Both the position numbers and the translations under genes were made by a program. A stretch of DNA of 64,000 nucleotides, taken from Saprospiraceae bacterium (lineage in GTDB: Bacteria; Bacteroidota; Bacteroidia; Chitinophagales; Saprospiraceae). Shown in pieces: positions 17,853 through 24,841 of this stretch (positions are counted from its first letter, which is position 1; every line of letters starts with the position of its first letter). The notes below the pieces were generated by a model, which searched no databases, was not told the origin of the DNA, and worked only from the letters and a program-made list of their open reading frames with translations. The DNA lies in contig JAHDEC010000007.1 in NCBI GenBank assembly GCA_020629035.1, forward strand, positions 1 to 64,000. The letters run 5' to 3'.

Positions 17853-18593
17853 TTATTCAGGATATTGATTATTTGCGTATTTGTATTGGTGGTAGCCCTG
17901 CCCTAAATGGTCTCCTACTATATTAAAATAACAATCTTCTCCTTTGCCAAAGGGCAAAATAACTAGGGGTTCTTTCAAACTTACTTTTTTGAGTGCCCAA
18001 CCTTTGGGCAAACTAACATTTAAATTAGGCTCGCCTGATTCAGTGGCGTGCATTACGTAGTAATTTCCATTATGATCAGTTAGCTGATATATTTCATTTT
18101 CAAAACGTAGTATCTGGCATTTTTTAATAATTTTTACGACCAAATAACCTTCTTCAGGTTTCAACATATCTGTCTTTGAAGGTATAAAATCAACAGCCAA
18201 AGGTTGAGCTAATTCAATCCAAGAATAGCCTTTATAATCTCTCTCAATTAGACAGTCTGTTCGGTTACAATTAGAATTCGCATTGGGAGATCGAACAAGT
18301 GCCGTTTTATTGATTAATATGTGTCTGTCAATATTTTTTTTCCAAGGAAAACCAACATTTAATCCTTCCCATTGGTTAAGTGGCAATGGGTTGCTGCCGC
18401 CACTGATTATAACTATTTTCTCTTTTACATTTATGAGTTCTTTAGCGAGTCCAACTTCTCTCCATTCAATGTTTTTGGGAACTTGAAAAGCTGGTCTTGT
18501 GGAATATTTTATTCCTGCTTCTCTAGTCGTTGGGAAACTACACGAGTTTAGTAGACATCCAATTAATATTATCGCAAATATATTCTTGTGCAT
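17853..18593 (-). CDS. Lipoprotein of unknown function
   Basis: Predicted lipoprotein of 246 residues: basic start, hydrophobic core and lipobox LLNSC with Cys18. The mature protein is mixed alpha/beta with no repeats and several Cys (SNCNRTDC near 107-112, KKCQ, EDCYF). No family is recognised and no catalytic motif stands out. It is a single gene, followed by no clear terminator, and lies downstream of the decayed paralogue at 18617-18924. Composition is somewhat more AT-rich than its neighbours. Confidence that it is a real gene is good because of the intact signal sequence and length. Confidence 0.7.
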   Translation of the reverse strand: MHKNIFAIILIGCLLNSCSFPTTREAGIKYSTRPAFQVPKNIEWREVGLAKELINVKEKIVIISGGSNPLPLNQWEGLNVGFPWKKNIDRHILINKTALVRSPNANSNCNRTDCLIERDYKGYSWIELAQPLAVDFIPSKTDMLKPEEGYLVVKIIKKCQILRFENEIYQLTDHNGNYYVMHATESGEPNLNVSLPKGWALKKVSLKEPLVILPFGKGEDCYFNIVGDHLGQGYHQYKYANNQYPE

Positions 18594-18616
18594 TTTTTGT
18601 GTGTTCTTCTTTCAAA

Positions 18617-18924
18617 TTATCGCCATCTGCTTAGTGCCACGCGCTTTATTTCATCTGAACCATAAATTTTACCAGAAAACATATTGTCAAAATCAACAAG
18701 CGGTAATCTATATCCTCTACAGCAGCCAAAATCACAAGTTAAAATTACTTTTTCTATTAATCGAATGTCTTTATAGCTATCAGTTTCATTTATTAAAATA
18801 ATATTTGTTTCTCTCGCTGATGCATAAGCTTAGAATCTTACCTCAAAATCATAAGCACCCGGCATCAAGTTTTTGAAATAATACTTACCACCAAAATCAG
18901 TTTGCCTGCCTTTAATCAATAAGT
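18617..18924 (-). pseudogene. Truncated, stop-interrupted copy of the 18925-19380 gene
   Basis: In one minus-strand frame the sequence reads INLLIKGRQTDFGGKYYF, then NLMPGAYDFEVRF, a stop (18830-18832), and goes on as AYASARETN and finally LPLVDFDNMFSGKIYGSDE to a stop at 18617-18619. This aligns residue by residue with the intact neighbour (MLITGTQTDFDGNY, LMPGTYDIEARFLGYATVRK, IPLIDIDNMFSGKIFGSDE). The first ~55 codons are missing: homology begins exactly at the neighbour's stop codon. It is a tandem duplicate with lost 5' part and one nonsense change (a Leu codon turned into TAA). Confidence 0.85.
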
Positions 18925-19380
18925 TTATCTTGTAACTGCCATGCGCTTAATTTCATCGGAACCAAAAATTTTACCTGAAAACATATTATCAATATCAATA
19001 AGAGGTATTTTGTAATATGGCCCACACCCCGTTCCGCAGCACAATATTCCTTCTTCCTGTAATTGAAGGTCAAACTGTTGAATAGTCTCATTCTTTAAGG
19101 CTACTCCTGTTTTCCTAACAGTTGCATAACCTAAAAATCGGGCTTCTATATCATAAGTTCCTGGCATTAATCCACTTAAATGATAATTGCCATCAAAGTC
19201 TGTTTGCGTGCCCGTAATTAACATCTCATTTAAGTATAAAATGACATCTGCAAATGGAATGCTTTCCCCAGATTTTTCCTCTACTACCGTGCCTGAAAGG
19301 GAAGCTTGTCCGTTAAGCGTTAGGTAGCCTAAAAAAAGAATTAAGGTTAATAGGTGCTTAAATATTTTTGTTTTATCCAT
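18925..19380 (-). CDS. Exported carboxypeptidase-regulatory-like domain protein
   Basis: Protein of 151 residues with a signal peptide (about 1-26, ending LNGQA) and one carboxypeptidase-regulatory-like beta-sandwich domain (about 28-105: ESIPFADVILYLNE, GTQTDFDGNYHLSGLMPGTYDIE). The C-terminal part contains a Cys cluster (LCCGTGCG, about 113-120) and the segment IPLIDIDNMFSGKIFGSDEIKR, which resembles the beginning of a TonB plug but stops there. It is a paralogue of the N-terminal 150 residues of the vWA protein encoded upstream (117 nt away) and of the decayed copy downstream. Function unknown; periplasmic or outer-membrane location is expected. Confidence 0.78.
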   Translation of the reverse strand: MDKTKIFKHLLTLILFLGYLTLNGQASLSGTVVEEKSGESIPFADVILYLNEMLITGTQTDFDGNYHLSGLMPGTYDIEARFLGYATVRKTGVALKNETIQQFDLQLQEEGILCCGTGCGPYYKIPLIDIDNMFSGKIFGSDEIKRMAVTR

Positions 19381-19435
19381 GCTTGTTATTATTGTTTGTA
19401 TTTAATTGAAGCAGTTCTGCTCTTGGGGAAAATTT

Positions 19436-19472
19436 TGAAAAAGTTGGGATGATTGCCTTCAACCATCCCTAA
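19436..19472 (-). terminator. Intrinsic terminator after the vWA gene
   Basis: Minus strand: a 10-bp stem with one mismatch (GGGATGATTG on the plus strand at 19446-19455 against CAACCATCCC at 19460-19469) and a 4-nt loop, followed by five T. It lies about 25 nt after the stop of the 19497-21566 gene and separates it from the small paralogue. Confidence 0.65.
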
Positions 19473-19496
19473 TCAACACTTTTCAAAATGACTATC

Positions 19497-21566
19497 TCAA
19501 GATTGTTCCTGCAATAAGGTTTTATGGATATCTACTAAATCTATAAGTTCGGTAAGCTCTTCACTTGGTCTCTCTACATGTATGCTTTGTAAAGAACTCA
19601 GCACATCATCGATCGAAGCTTTCTTTTTAAATGAAGAATCTCTCAATATCAGGCCCCACTCAGTAATAGCAAGAGCTAGTTGACTATCCAATGAAATGGC
19701 ATTTCTTTCCATAGCTGATCCACTAACTACATGTTCAAATTTTATGGACTTCTTTTTATCAGGTTGTTTGTATCTGATTTTTACTGTGGCTGTCTCATTT
19801 GATAATTCTTGAACCACTTGATTAATCTGATATTTAAGCGGATCAATCGAGCTAGTGAACTCGTCTTTCTTATTTTTCGGAATGATTTCGTAGAGAGCTG
19901 TCACACAATGATTCATCCCCATTTCGCCGGCATCTTTTTTATCATCATTAAAGTCTTGGTTTTCTAATTGTCTGTTTTCGTAACCAATAAGACGATAACT
20001 TTTTACATGCTCTGGATTGAATTCGATTTGCAGCTTTACATCTTTTGCAATGGTATGGAGTGTTCCAGCGAATTCTTTCCCAAATATTTTCTTCGCCTCC
20101 TTAAAGCTGTCAATGTATCCATGGTTTCCATTGCCTTTATCTGCCAGCGTTTGCATTCGGTTGTCTTTATAGTTACCCATACCAAAACCTAGTACTGATA
20201 GATAAATACCCGTTTCTCTTTTCTTTTCAATTAACTTTTCTAAGCCATTGGGTGTGTTTATACCAACATTAAAATCACCATCCGTTAATAGGATAACTCG
20301 ATTATTACGGTCTTTCTCGAATACTTCTTCAGCTAATTTATATGCGGTCATTATTCCTTGCGCTCCTGCAGTGGAACCACCAGACCTAAGACGCCGTAGT
20401 GATTCCAAAATGGTAGTTTTGTTACTAATTTTTGTGGGTTGTAAAGCAATCCCAGAACTACCAGCATAAGTTACTATAGCCACTTGGTCTTCAGGATCTA
20501 ATTGATCAACCAAATATTGTAGTGACTGGATAGCTAAATCCAACTTGTTAGGTGAACCCATGCTTCCAGAAACGTCAATTAAAAAAGTAAGATTCGAATT
20601 TGGAATTTCTTCCTTATCAAATGCTCTAGCTTGCATGGCTATGTGCATTATTTTATGCTTCCTATTCCATGGACAATGAGTTAGGTTGGTTTCAACAGCC
20701 ATAGGATGTTCGTCCGTTGGTTGTGCGTAAGCGTACTCGAAATAATTAATCATTTCTTCGATTCGCACAGCATCAGCTGGTGGTATTTGTCCTTGTTGTA
20801 AAAATCTCCTGACATTACTGTAGGCTGCCCTATCTACGTCAATAGAAAAAGTAGAAAGTGGTTCGAATGCAGCTTGTTTAAAACCCATTTCCGTTATTTG
20901 ATCATATTCCTCTGTTCCAAATCCAAGGGATTCAGGTGTCTGTGGGTTTTGTCGCTTATTAAACCATTTAGATACTCTTGTATTATCCTGCTGAGCTGAC
21001 TGGTCTACCCTTATTCCATCTATGTAATAATGTGTGGCATTAGACCTAGATCCCCGAATAGACATTTTACTATTTCTTCTTGATTTCAAGCCTGATGTTT
21101 TAGCTCTTAGCCCGTGGATTGCTCGAGTAGGTAAACTCTTAATAGCTTCAGCAGTTACAATATTTCTTGAACTGGTGTGATCTAAATTTATCAATGGGGC
21201 TTTATAGGCTTTAACAACCACTTCATCCATAAGCTCACCTTCTATACTCAGCTCTATATTAGCTTCAATTGTAGCACCATGATTCACCGTAATACTATCA
21301 ATCCTTGCTGTGGAGAAGCCAAGAAATCGACTTTCGATTGTGTAAACTCCAGGTTTTAGATTACTAAAAAGATATTTCCCATCAAAGTCAGTTTGTGTGC
21401 CCGTAATAGGTACTTCTCTTTGATACAAAATGACATCTGCGAAAGGAATAAATTCGCCAGTTCCCTGTACAGTGACAGTTCCTTTAAGTATGGTTTTAGT
21501 ATTGGTTTGGGCAGAGGTATTTTGAAGACTAAAGAGTATGTTACAAAGTATTAGTAGATATCGCAT
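19497..21566 (-). CDS. vWA protein with regulatory-like and TonB-plug segments
   Basis: Exported protein of 689 residues. Order: signal peptide (1-20), carboxypeptidase-regulatory-like domain (about 26-112), a short TonB-plug-like segment (113-187: DEVVVKAYKAPLI, SLPTRAI, MSIRGSRSNATHYYIDGIRV), a YfbK-type N-terminal vWA-associated domain (215-300), the vWA domain (about 322-500) with intact MIDAS (Asp331-x-Ser333-x-Ser335, Thr399, Asp429 in LLTDGD), and a C-terminal YfbK/DUF3520-type region. No beta-barrel follows the plug. Similar YfbK-like proteins occur in Bacteroidota; function is not known, metal-dependent protein binding in the periplasm is expected. It has its own terminator. Confidence 0.87.
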   Translation of the reverse strand: MRYLLILCNILFSLQNTSAQTNTKTILKGTVTVQGTGEFIPFADVILYQREVPITGTQTDFDGKYLFSNLKPGVYTIESRFLGFSTARIDSITVNHGATIEANIELSIEGELMDEVVVKAYKAPLINLDHTSSRNIVTAEAIKSLPTRAIHGLRAKTSGLKSRRNSKMSIRGSRSNATHYYIDGIRVDQSAQQDNTRVSKWFNKRQNPQTPESLGFGTEEYDQITEMGFKQAAFEPLSTFSIDVDRAAYSNVRRFLQQGQIPPADAVRIEEMINYFEYAYAQPTDEHPMAVETNLTHCPWNRKHKIMHIAMQARAFDKEEIPNSNLTFLIDVSGSMGSPNKLDLAIQSLQYLVDQLDPEDQVAIVTYAGSSGIALQPTKISNKTTILESLRRLRSGGSTAGAQGIMTAYKLAEEVFEKDRNNRVILLTDGDFNVGINTPNGLEKLIEKKRETGIYLSVLGFGMGNYKDNRMQTLADKGNGNHGYIDSFKEAKKIFGKEFAGTLHTIAKDVKLQIEFNPEHVKSYRLIGYENRQLENQDFNDDKKDAGEMGMNHCVTALYEIIPKNKKDEFTSSIDPLKYQINQVVQELSNETATVKIRYKQPDKKKSIKFEHVVSGSAMERNAISLDSQLALAITEWGLILRDSSFKKKASIDDVLSSLQSIHVERPSEELTELIDLVDIHKTLLQEQS

Positions 21567-21790
21567 AATGTTCCATTTTAAGGGTTAATAAATCAATCCT
21601 TTTGATCATTATGATAGTAAACCTTGCGCTTAGTTTATTTCCATGTGGTTATAGAGAACACGATTGAAAACTGTGAAACCCTCAATTATCTAGGAGTCAA
21701 ATAGTCTTAATGTAATTCATGCGGACAATCTTAAAGTCTGTTGGTGCTTTTTAGCGGTAAGGCCTTTAAAGAAAAAACAGGAGTATAACT

Positions 21791-21921
21791 AGAGGCAAAC
21801 CATAAGTAAGCCAGAGGCTAGCCCTTAGGCTAGTCTTAGCTGGACCTTAGGCAGGCTATAGGTGAACCAGTGCAAGCCAGACGTCAACCATTGGCAAACC
21901 TGAGGTAAACCACCGACAAGG
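21791..21921. repeat. Tandem array of twelve degenerate 11-bp units
   Basis: Twelve adjoining units with an 11-bp step: 21791, 21802, 21813, (one extra base), 21825, 21836, 21847, 21858, 21869 (10 bp), 21879, 21890, 21901 and 21912. The plus-strand consensus is close to WNAGGYAAACC, for example AGAGGCAAACC, ATTGGCAAACC, TGAGGTAAACC, ATAGGTGAACC. The step is near one helical turn, so each unit presents the same face of DNA. It lies between the ferritin stop (21944) and the vWA gene start (21566), both on the minus strand. It is not coding: stops occur in all plus frames. The rest of 21567-21943 shows nothing else. Confidence 0.8.
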
Positions 21922-21943
21922 TTTAATAATCTTGTGTAATTAG

Positions 21944-22456
21944 TTATTCAGCGTTTCCGTCAATGACAGTAACTGTGAGGATATCTTTATCAAAGAGATA
22001 AAGTCCTGACTTTTCGTTGCCAATCATTTCTAGTTTATCATTTAGGGTTCGAGCAAGCGCTTCTTCCTCGATTTGTTCGGCAACGTACCATTGTAAGAAG
22101 TTGTGTGTAGCGTAATCTTTTTCTTGAAGCGCTATATCCACCATTTTGTTGATACTTTCAGAAACAAATATTTCGTGTTCTAGTAGCTGTTTAAAGGCAT
22201 GCTGTAAAGATGGAAAGGTTAGTACAGGCTGCTCTAAAGGTGGCACAACTGCAAACCCACCACGGTCATTAACAAAGTGAATCAACTTAAGCATGTGTTC
22301 TCTTTCTTCATCACTTTGACGATAAAAGAATGCAGTTATGTTATTGATACCTGGCTGGATCTCAGCCCACGAAGCCATAGCTAAATATACTTGTGATGAT
22401 TCAGCTTCAATTCTGATTTGCTCATTTAAGGCTTCTTGCATTCTTTTTCCTAACAT
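21944..22456 (-). CDS. Ferritin (non-haem, FtnA type)
   Basis: Iron-storage protein of 170 residues that self-assembles into a 24-mer cage in the cytoplasm. Ferroxidase ligands of the FtnA family are in place: Glu17, Glu51 and His54 (SDEEREHM), Glu95 (LEHEIF), and Gln128/Glu131 (EQIEEE). Length and four-helix pattern fit. It stands alone, with about 100 nt to the FMN-binding gene upstream; no Fur-type box was recognised. The 11-bp repeat array begins 22 nt past its stop codon. Confidence 0.93.
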   Translation of the reverse strand: MLGKRMQEALNEQIRIEAESSQVYLAMASWAEIQPGINNITAFFYRQSDEEREHMLKLIHFVNDRGGFAVVPPLEQPVLTFPSLQHAFKQLLEHEIFVSESINKMVDIALQEKDYATHNFLQWYVAEQIEEEALARTLNDKLEMIGNEKSGLYLFDKDILTVTVIDGNAE

Positions 22457-22557
22457 GATTGTTTGTCTTTTGTATAATGATAAAACTACTAAATTCCTAA
22501 AAGGTTTAGGAATGTAAAGTCGATAAGTTGATAACGATTCTTTTAAATAGAATTAGT

Positions 22558-23100
22558 CTATTTATTATCAAGAAATTGGCAAAACTCATTTAAGGAATCT
22601 ATAAGCGCATTGTACGATATAGTGGCTCCAGAAATCCCGTCTACGGCTAATGGTTGCGTATTAAAGGTACAGATAGATTTATCCTTATAATTTGAAAGGT
22701 ATCTTTTCGAACTTATTTCATAACCATAATCTGAAAAGTAGTTGAGCACTTTTGTAAAAATGATAGTCCCTTCTTTATTTACCAATGTTGCTAGATCGTA
22801 ATATTCGCCTTCAAGGCTGGAATTTTCATTTTTATTAGCACAACCATTTAGATCACAAGCACGAACTTCCTTAATCATTAGGTAACCTATTTGATCTTGC
22901 TGAGATAAAACTTGGTAAAATTCAGATTTATCTATTTCATCTTTCATTAGATGAAAACTTACTTCAGCTAAGTCATTTTCTATATTTTTCTTAATGGTTT
23001 TACGAATGCTCTTTTCGTATGATTTCAGGAGCTTTATATCCTGATCCATAAACGATATTGAACAACAAAAAAGAGCTAGTAGTATTTTATTTAAAACCAT
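22558..23100 (-). CDS. FMN-binding domain protein, exported
   Basis: Protein of 180 residues with a signal peptide (about 1-18; Cys12-Cys13 are present but do not form a standard lipobox). The C-terminal FMN-binding domain (PF04205 type, NqrC/RnfG-like) carries DGISGATIS, residues 154-162, matching the ApbE flavinylation motif; covalent FMN would attach to Thr160. Such proteins carry electrons outside the cytoplasmic membrane. The start overlaps the porin gene by 10 nt, so the two are coupled. No apbE lies in the window. Confidence 0.85.
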   Translation of the reverse strand: MVLNKILLALFCCSISFMDQDIKLLKSYEKSIRKTIKKNIENDLAEVSFHLMKDEIDKSEFYQVLSQQDQIGYLMIKEVRACDLNGCANKNENSSLEGEYYDLATLVNKEGTIIFTKVLNYFSDYGYEISSKRYLSNYKDKSICTFNTQPLAVDGISGATISYNALIDSLNEFCQFLDNK

Positions 23101-24239
23101 ACGCCTATTCCTGTATTAATAAACAATCTTCTTTCATCCGAACTATCAAAATCATTAAATACTGCATCTATTTTGAATAAGGCACCATTTACAGGTTGGT
23201 AATTAAATCCGAAGGTAAAATAATGATGATCTTCCCATGCATTTAAGGCATCTGTTTTAAGGGTGTTTTCATTAAAATAACTATACCTAAGAAATCCCAT
23301 CCACTTTTGCGCTTCATCAAAATAACGACCATATTCTATATAGGCTCCCAGTTGTGATTTACCTAAATCCATTCCTGTTTTTGCATTATAAGCCTCCACA
23401 TTTTCTCCATTAATATTGTAGACTAATTGCGCTCGCAATACATTTTTACCTATAGTAGAATTTGCGTGCAAAGCTAACATTGTAGAATAAACCACAGTAC
23501 TATCCGCGGATAAAACAGCTGGTGAATTATCTTTTGGCAAACCTGAAAATGCATCAGAGTTTGACATCCCAGAATAAGCAGAGAGACCCAATTTTGTCTT
23601 TGACAAACCAAAGTATTCTAATTGACCACTGAATGATGGTAATCCTGATAGGACTGTTTTAATTCCTTTTTGCCTTCCACCTCTAAAGGTATTAGACGCC
23701 TGGAATAATCCTTCGCCTCCTTTATAGCCAATCAAACCATTTACTAAATAAGCTTGATATTTTAGGCTCGCTGAAGGGAAAACACCTGTGATTCCTACAC
23801 CTATATCTCTCCATGTAGAAGGAATTAAGTTTCTGTCGATAATAGGTCTATCAACCGAAAAGAAATTCGTCGGTTCGTGGTTTTCATTGATATTACCCAT
23901 TGGGATTAAGATCATACCAGCCTTAAGCGAAAGATTGTTTTTTAATTTATGCTTAATAAATGCTTGTTCGATAAACATTTCGTTCCCATGTTCTAATTCC
24001 CACTCAGTTAAAAACTGAGTATTCCGATTAAACTGGTAACCAAATAAAGCCACTACCCTTTTAGCATCTAGCTTGCCTGGTCTATAAGTATCATTATCTA
24101 CTTCTTGATAGTAATGAATTTCACCATACATTTTAATGAATAAATTAGCAATCGAACGATCATTCTCAAAGTCAATGGTTTGAGCATTCAGAAATGGCAA
24201 TGACAGAATGAATATGGCTGCAATTATTAGTATTCTCAT
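23091..24239 (-). CDS. Porin-like outer-membrane beta-barrel
   Basis: Protein of 382 residues with a signal peptide (1-19, ending FLNAQ) and a series of short amphipathic strands separated by polar turns, ending in an aromatic residue (GIGVWF), as in outer-membrane barrels. Segments such as MYGEIHYYQEV, FLTEWELEHGNEMFIEQAFI and LKAGMILIPMGNINENHEPTNFF recall the phosphate-selective porin O/P type found in Bacteroidota. Its gene overlaps the FMN-binding protein gene by 10 nt. The pair suggests a passage for, or partner of, a flavin-based electron carrier; the substrate is unknown. Confidence 0.8.
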   Translation of the reverse strand: MRILIIAAIFILSLPFLNAQTIDFENDRSIANLFIKMYGEIHYYQEVDNDTYRPGKLDAKRVVALFGYQFNRNTQFLTEWELEHGNEMFIEQAFIKHKLKNNLSLKAGMILIPMGNINENHEPTNFFSVDRPIIDRNLIPSTWRDIGVGITGVFPSASLKYQAYLVNGLIGYKGGEGLFQASNTFRGGRQKGIKTVLSGLPSFSGQLEYFGLSKTKLGLSAYSGMSNSDAFSGLPKDNSPAVLSADSTVVYSTMLALHANSTIGKNVLRAQLVYNINGENVEAYNAKTGMDLGKSQLGAYIEYGRYFDEAQKWMGFLRYSYFNENTLKTDALNAWEDHHYFTFGFNYQPVNGALFKIDAVFNDFDSSDERRLFINTGIGVWF

Positions 24240-24271
24240 TGTTGCTTTACTCTATTTGGATTAAATCTAAA

Positions 24272-24279
24272 CAAATGTA
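24272..24279 (-). promoter_or_regulatory. Candidate -7 box of the porin/FMN operon
   Basis: The minus strand reads TACATTTG (TAnnTTTG), 33 nt before the porin ATG, giving a leader of about 25 nt. A -33 element is not clear. Confidence 0.42.
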
Positions 24280-24473
24280 CTATTGTTTTTAATTAATCTA
24301 AATAGCGATAGTGGAATATTTTTCAAAATATTTTATCCTGGGCTTGGAAGAGGTATTAAGAGGCATATTTATATTATGTATTATATGTCTACTAAAGATA
24401 TCTCTACACCTTTTTATAGGTTTTGAAAATGAGAAAAATTTATAATAACTAAATCAAACCATACTTCATACAT

Positions 24474-24501
24474 AAGTAAAATTTGCATGTCATTTTTACT
24501 T
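24474..24501. promoter_or_regulatory. Distal dyad, candidate activator site A
   Basis: AAGTAAAA and TTTTACTT form a perfect 8-bp inverted repeat spanning 28 bp. Its centre lies about 175 bp before the predicted start of the sigma-54 transcript, inside the usual range of activator (enhancer) sites. It is a near-copy of the dyad at 24550-24578. A separate 7-bp hairpin, GCCTATACACTGTAGGC, lies between them at 24518-24534. Confidence 0.55.
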
Positions 24502-24549
24502 TTCGCTGCTGCTAAATGCCTATACACTGTAGGCTAAACGCTTACAGTT

Positions 24550-24578
24550 AAGTAAAATCTATCATAGGATTTTTACCT
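24550..24578. promoter_or_regulatory. Proximal dyad, candidate activator site B
   Basis: AAGTAAAAT and ATTTTTACCT flank an 11-bp core, a second copy of the dyad at 24474-24501 with the same outer half-sites (AAGTAAAAT ... TTTTTAC). The centres are about 76 bp apart, close to seven helical turns, and this one is about 70 bp upstream of the -24 element. Confidence 0.55.
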
Positions 24579-24634
24579 GTTAATCTATCAACTATAGAAA
24601 AAGAAATAGTTATATAATGCCATATGTATATATT

Positions 24635-24651
24635 TTGGCACAGTACTTGCA
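24635..24651 (+). promoter_or_regulatory. Sigma-54 (RpoN) promoter, -24/-12 elements
   Basis: TTGGCAC, five bases, TTGCA: an exact match to the sigma-54 consensus TTGGCAC-N5-TTGCW with GG and GC at the required spacing. Transcription should begin near 24662. The spacing and both invariant dinucleotides make chance occurrence unlikely, and it lies in non-coding DNA with a terminator 43 nt downstream. Confidence 0.85.
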
Positions 24652-24661
24652 AATAGTAGAT

Positions 24662-24720
24662 TGAATATGAGTTTTGGTTATTAAATTGAGTATGCCCGTG
24701 ATCCTCTCACGGGCTTTTTT
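24662..24720 (+). ncRNA. Predicted sigma-54-dependent small RNA (~60 nt)
   Basis: The region between the sigma-54 promoter and a strong intrinsic terminator contains no gene beyond a possible five-codon frame (ATG at 24668). A transcript would be about 60 nt with an unpaired AU-rich 5' part and the terminator hairpin at its 3' end, the architecture of known sigma-54-driven regulatory RNAs such as Qrr and GlmY. The alternative is that it is the attenuated leader of ald, 120 nt further downstream; read-through at the terminator would then feed ald. Confidence 0.6.
24694..24720 (+). terminator. Intrinsic terminator of the sigma-54 transcript
   Basis: GCCCGTGA pairs perfectly with TCACGGGC around a 5-nt loop (TCCTC) and is followed by six T, then CTTTTT. 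Stem is GC-rich in an otherwise AT-rich stretch. Confidence 0.92.
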
Positions 24721-24841
24721 CTTTTTGATACTTTCCTTAGTAATATATTTTTTCAAAAGCTTTCTATATCTCCATTAACATTAGTCATTAATTATTATTT
24801 TTCAGTTTAATTTAGTTTTAAACCAACAAAATAAATCGTCG

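Noticed and set aside
17656-17868. 70-codon plus-strand frame as a gene
   Set aside because: No ribosome binding site, no motif and atypical composition; the end overlaps the convergent lipoprotein gene.
18381-18397. TGGCA..TTGC-like sequence on the plus strand inside the 17853-18593 gene
   Set aside because: The spacing between the halves is one base short and it lies within coding sequence of the other strand.
18499-18801. 100-codon plus-strand frame
   Set aside because: It runs across the lipoprotein start and the pseudogene on the other strand, whose homology explains the sequence; it is a shadow.
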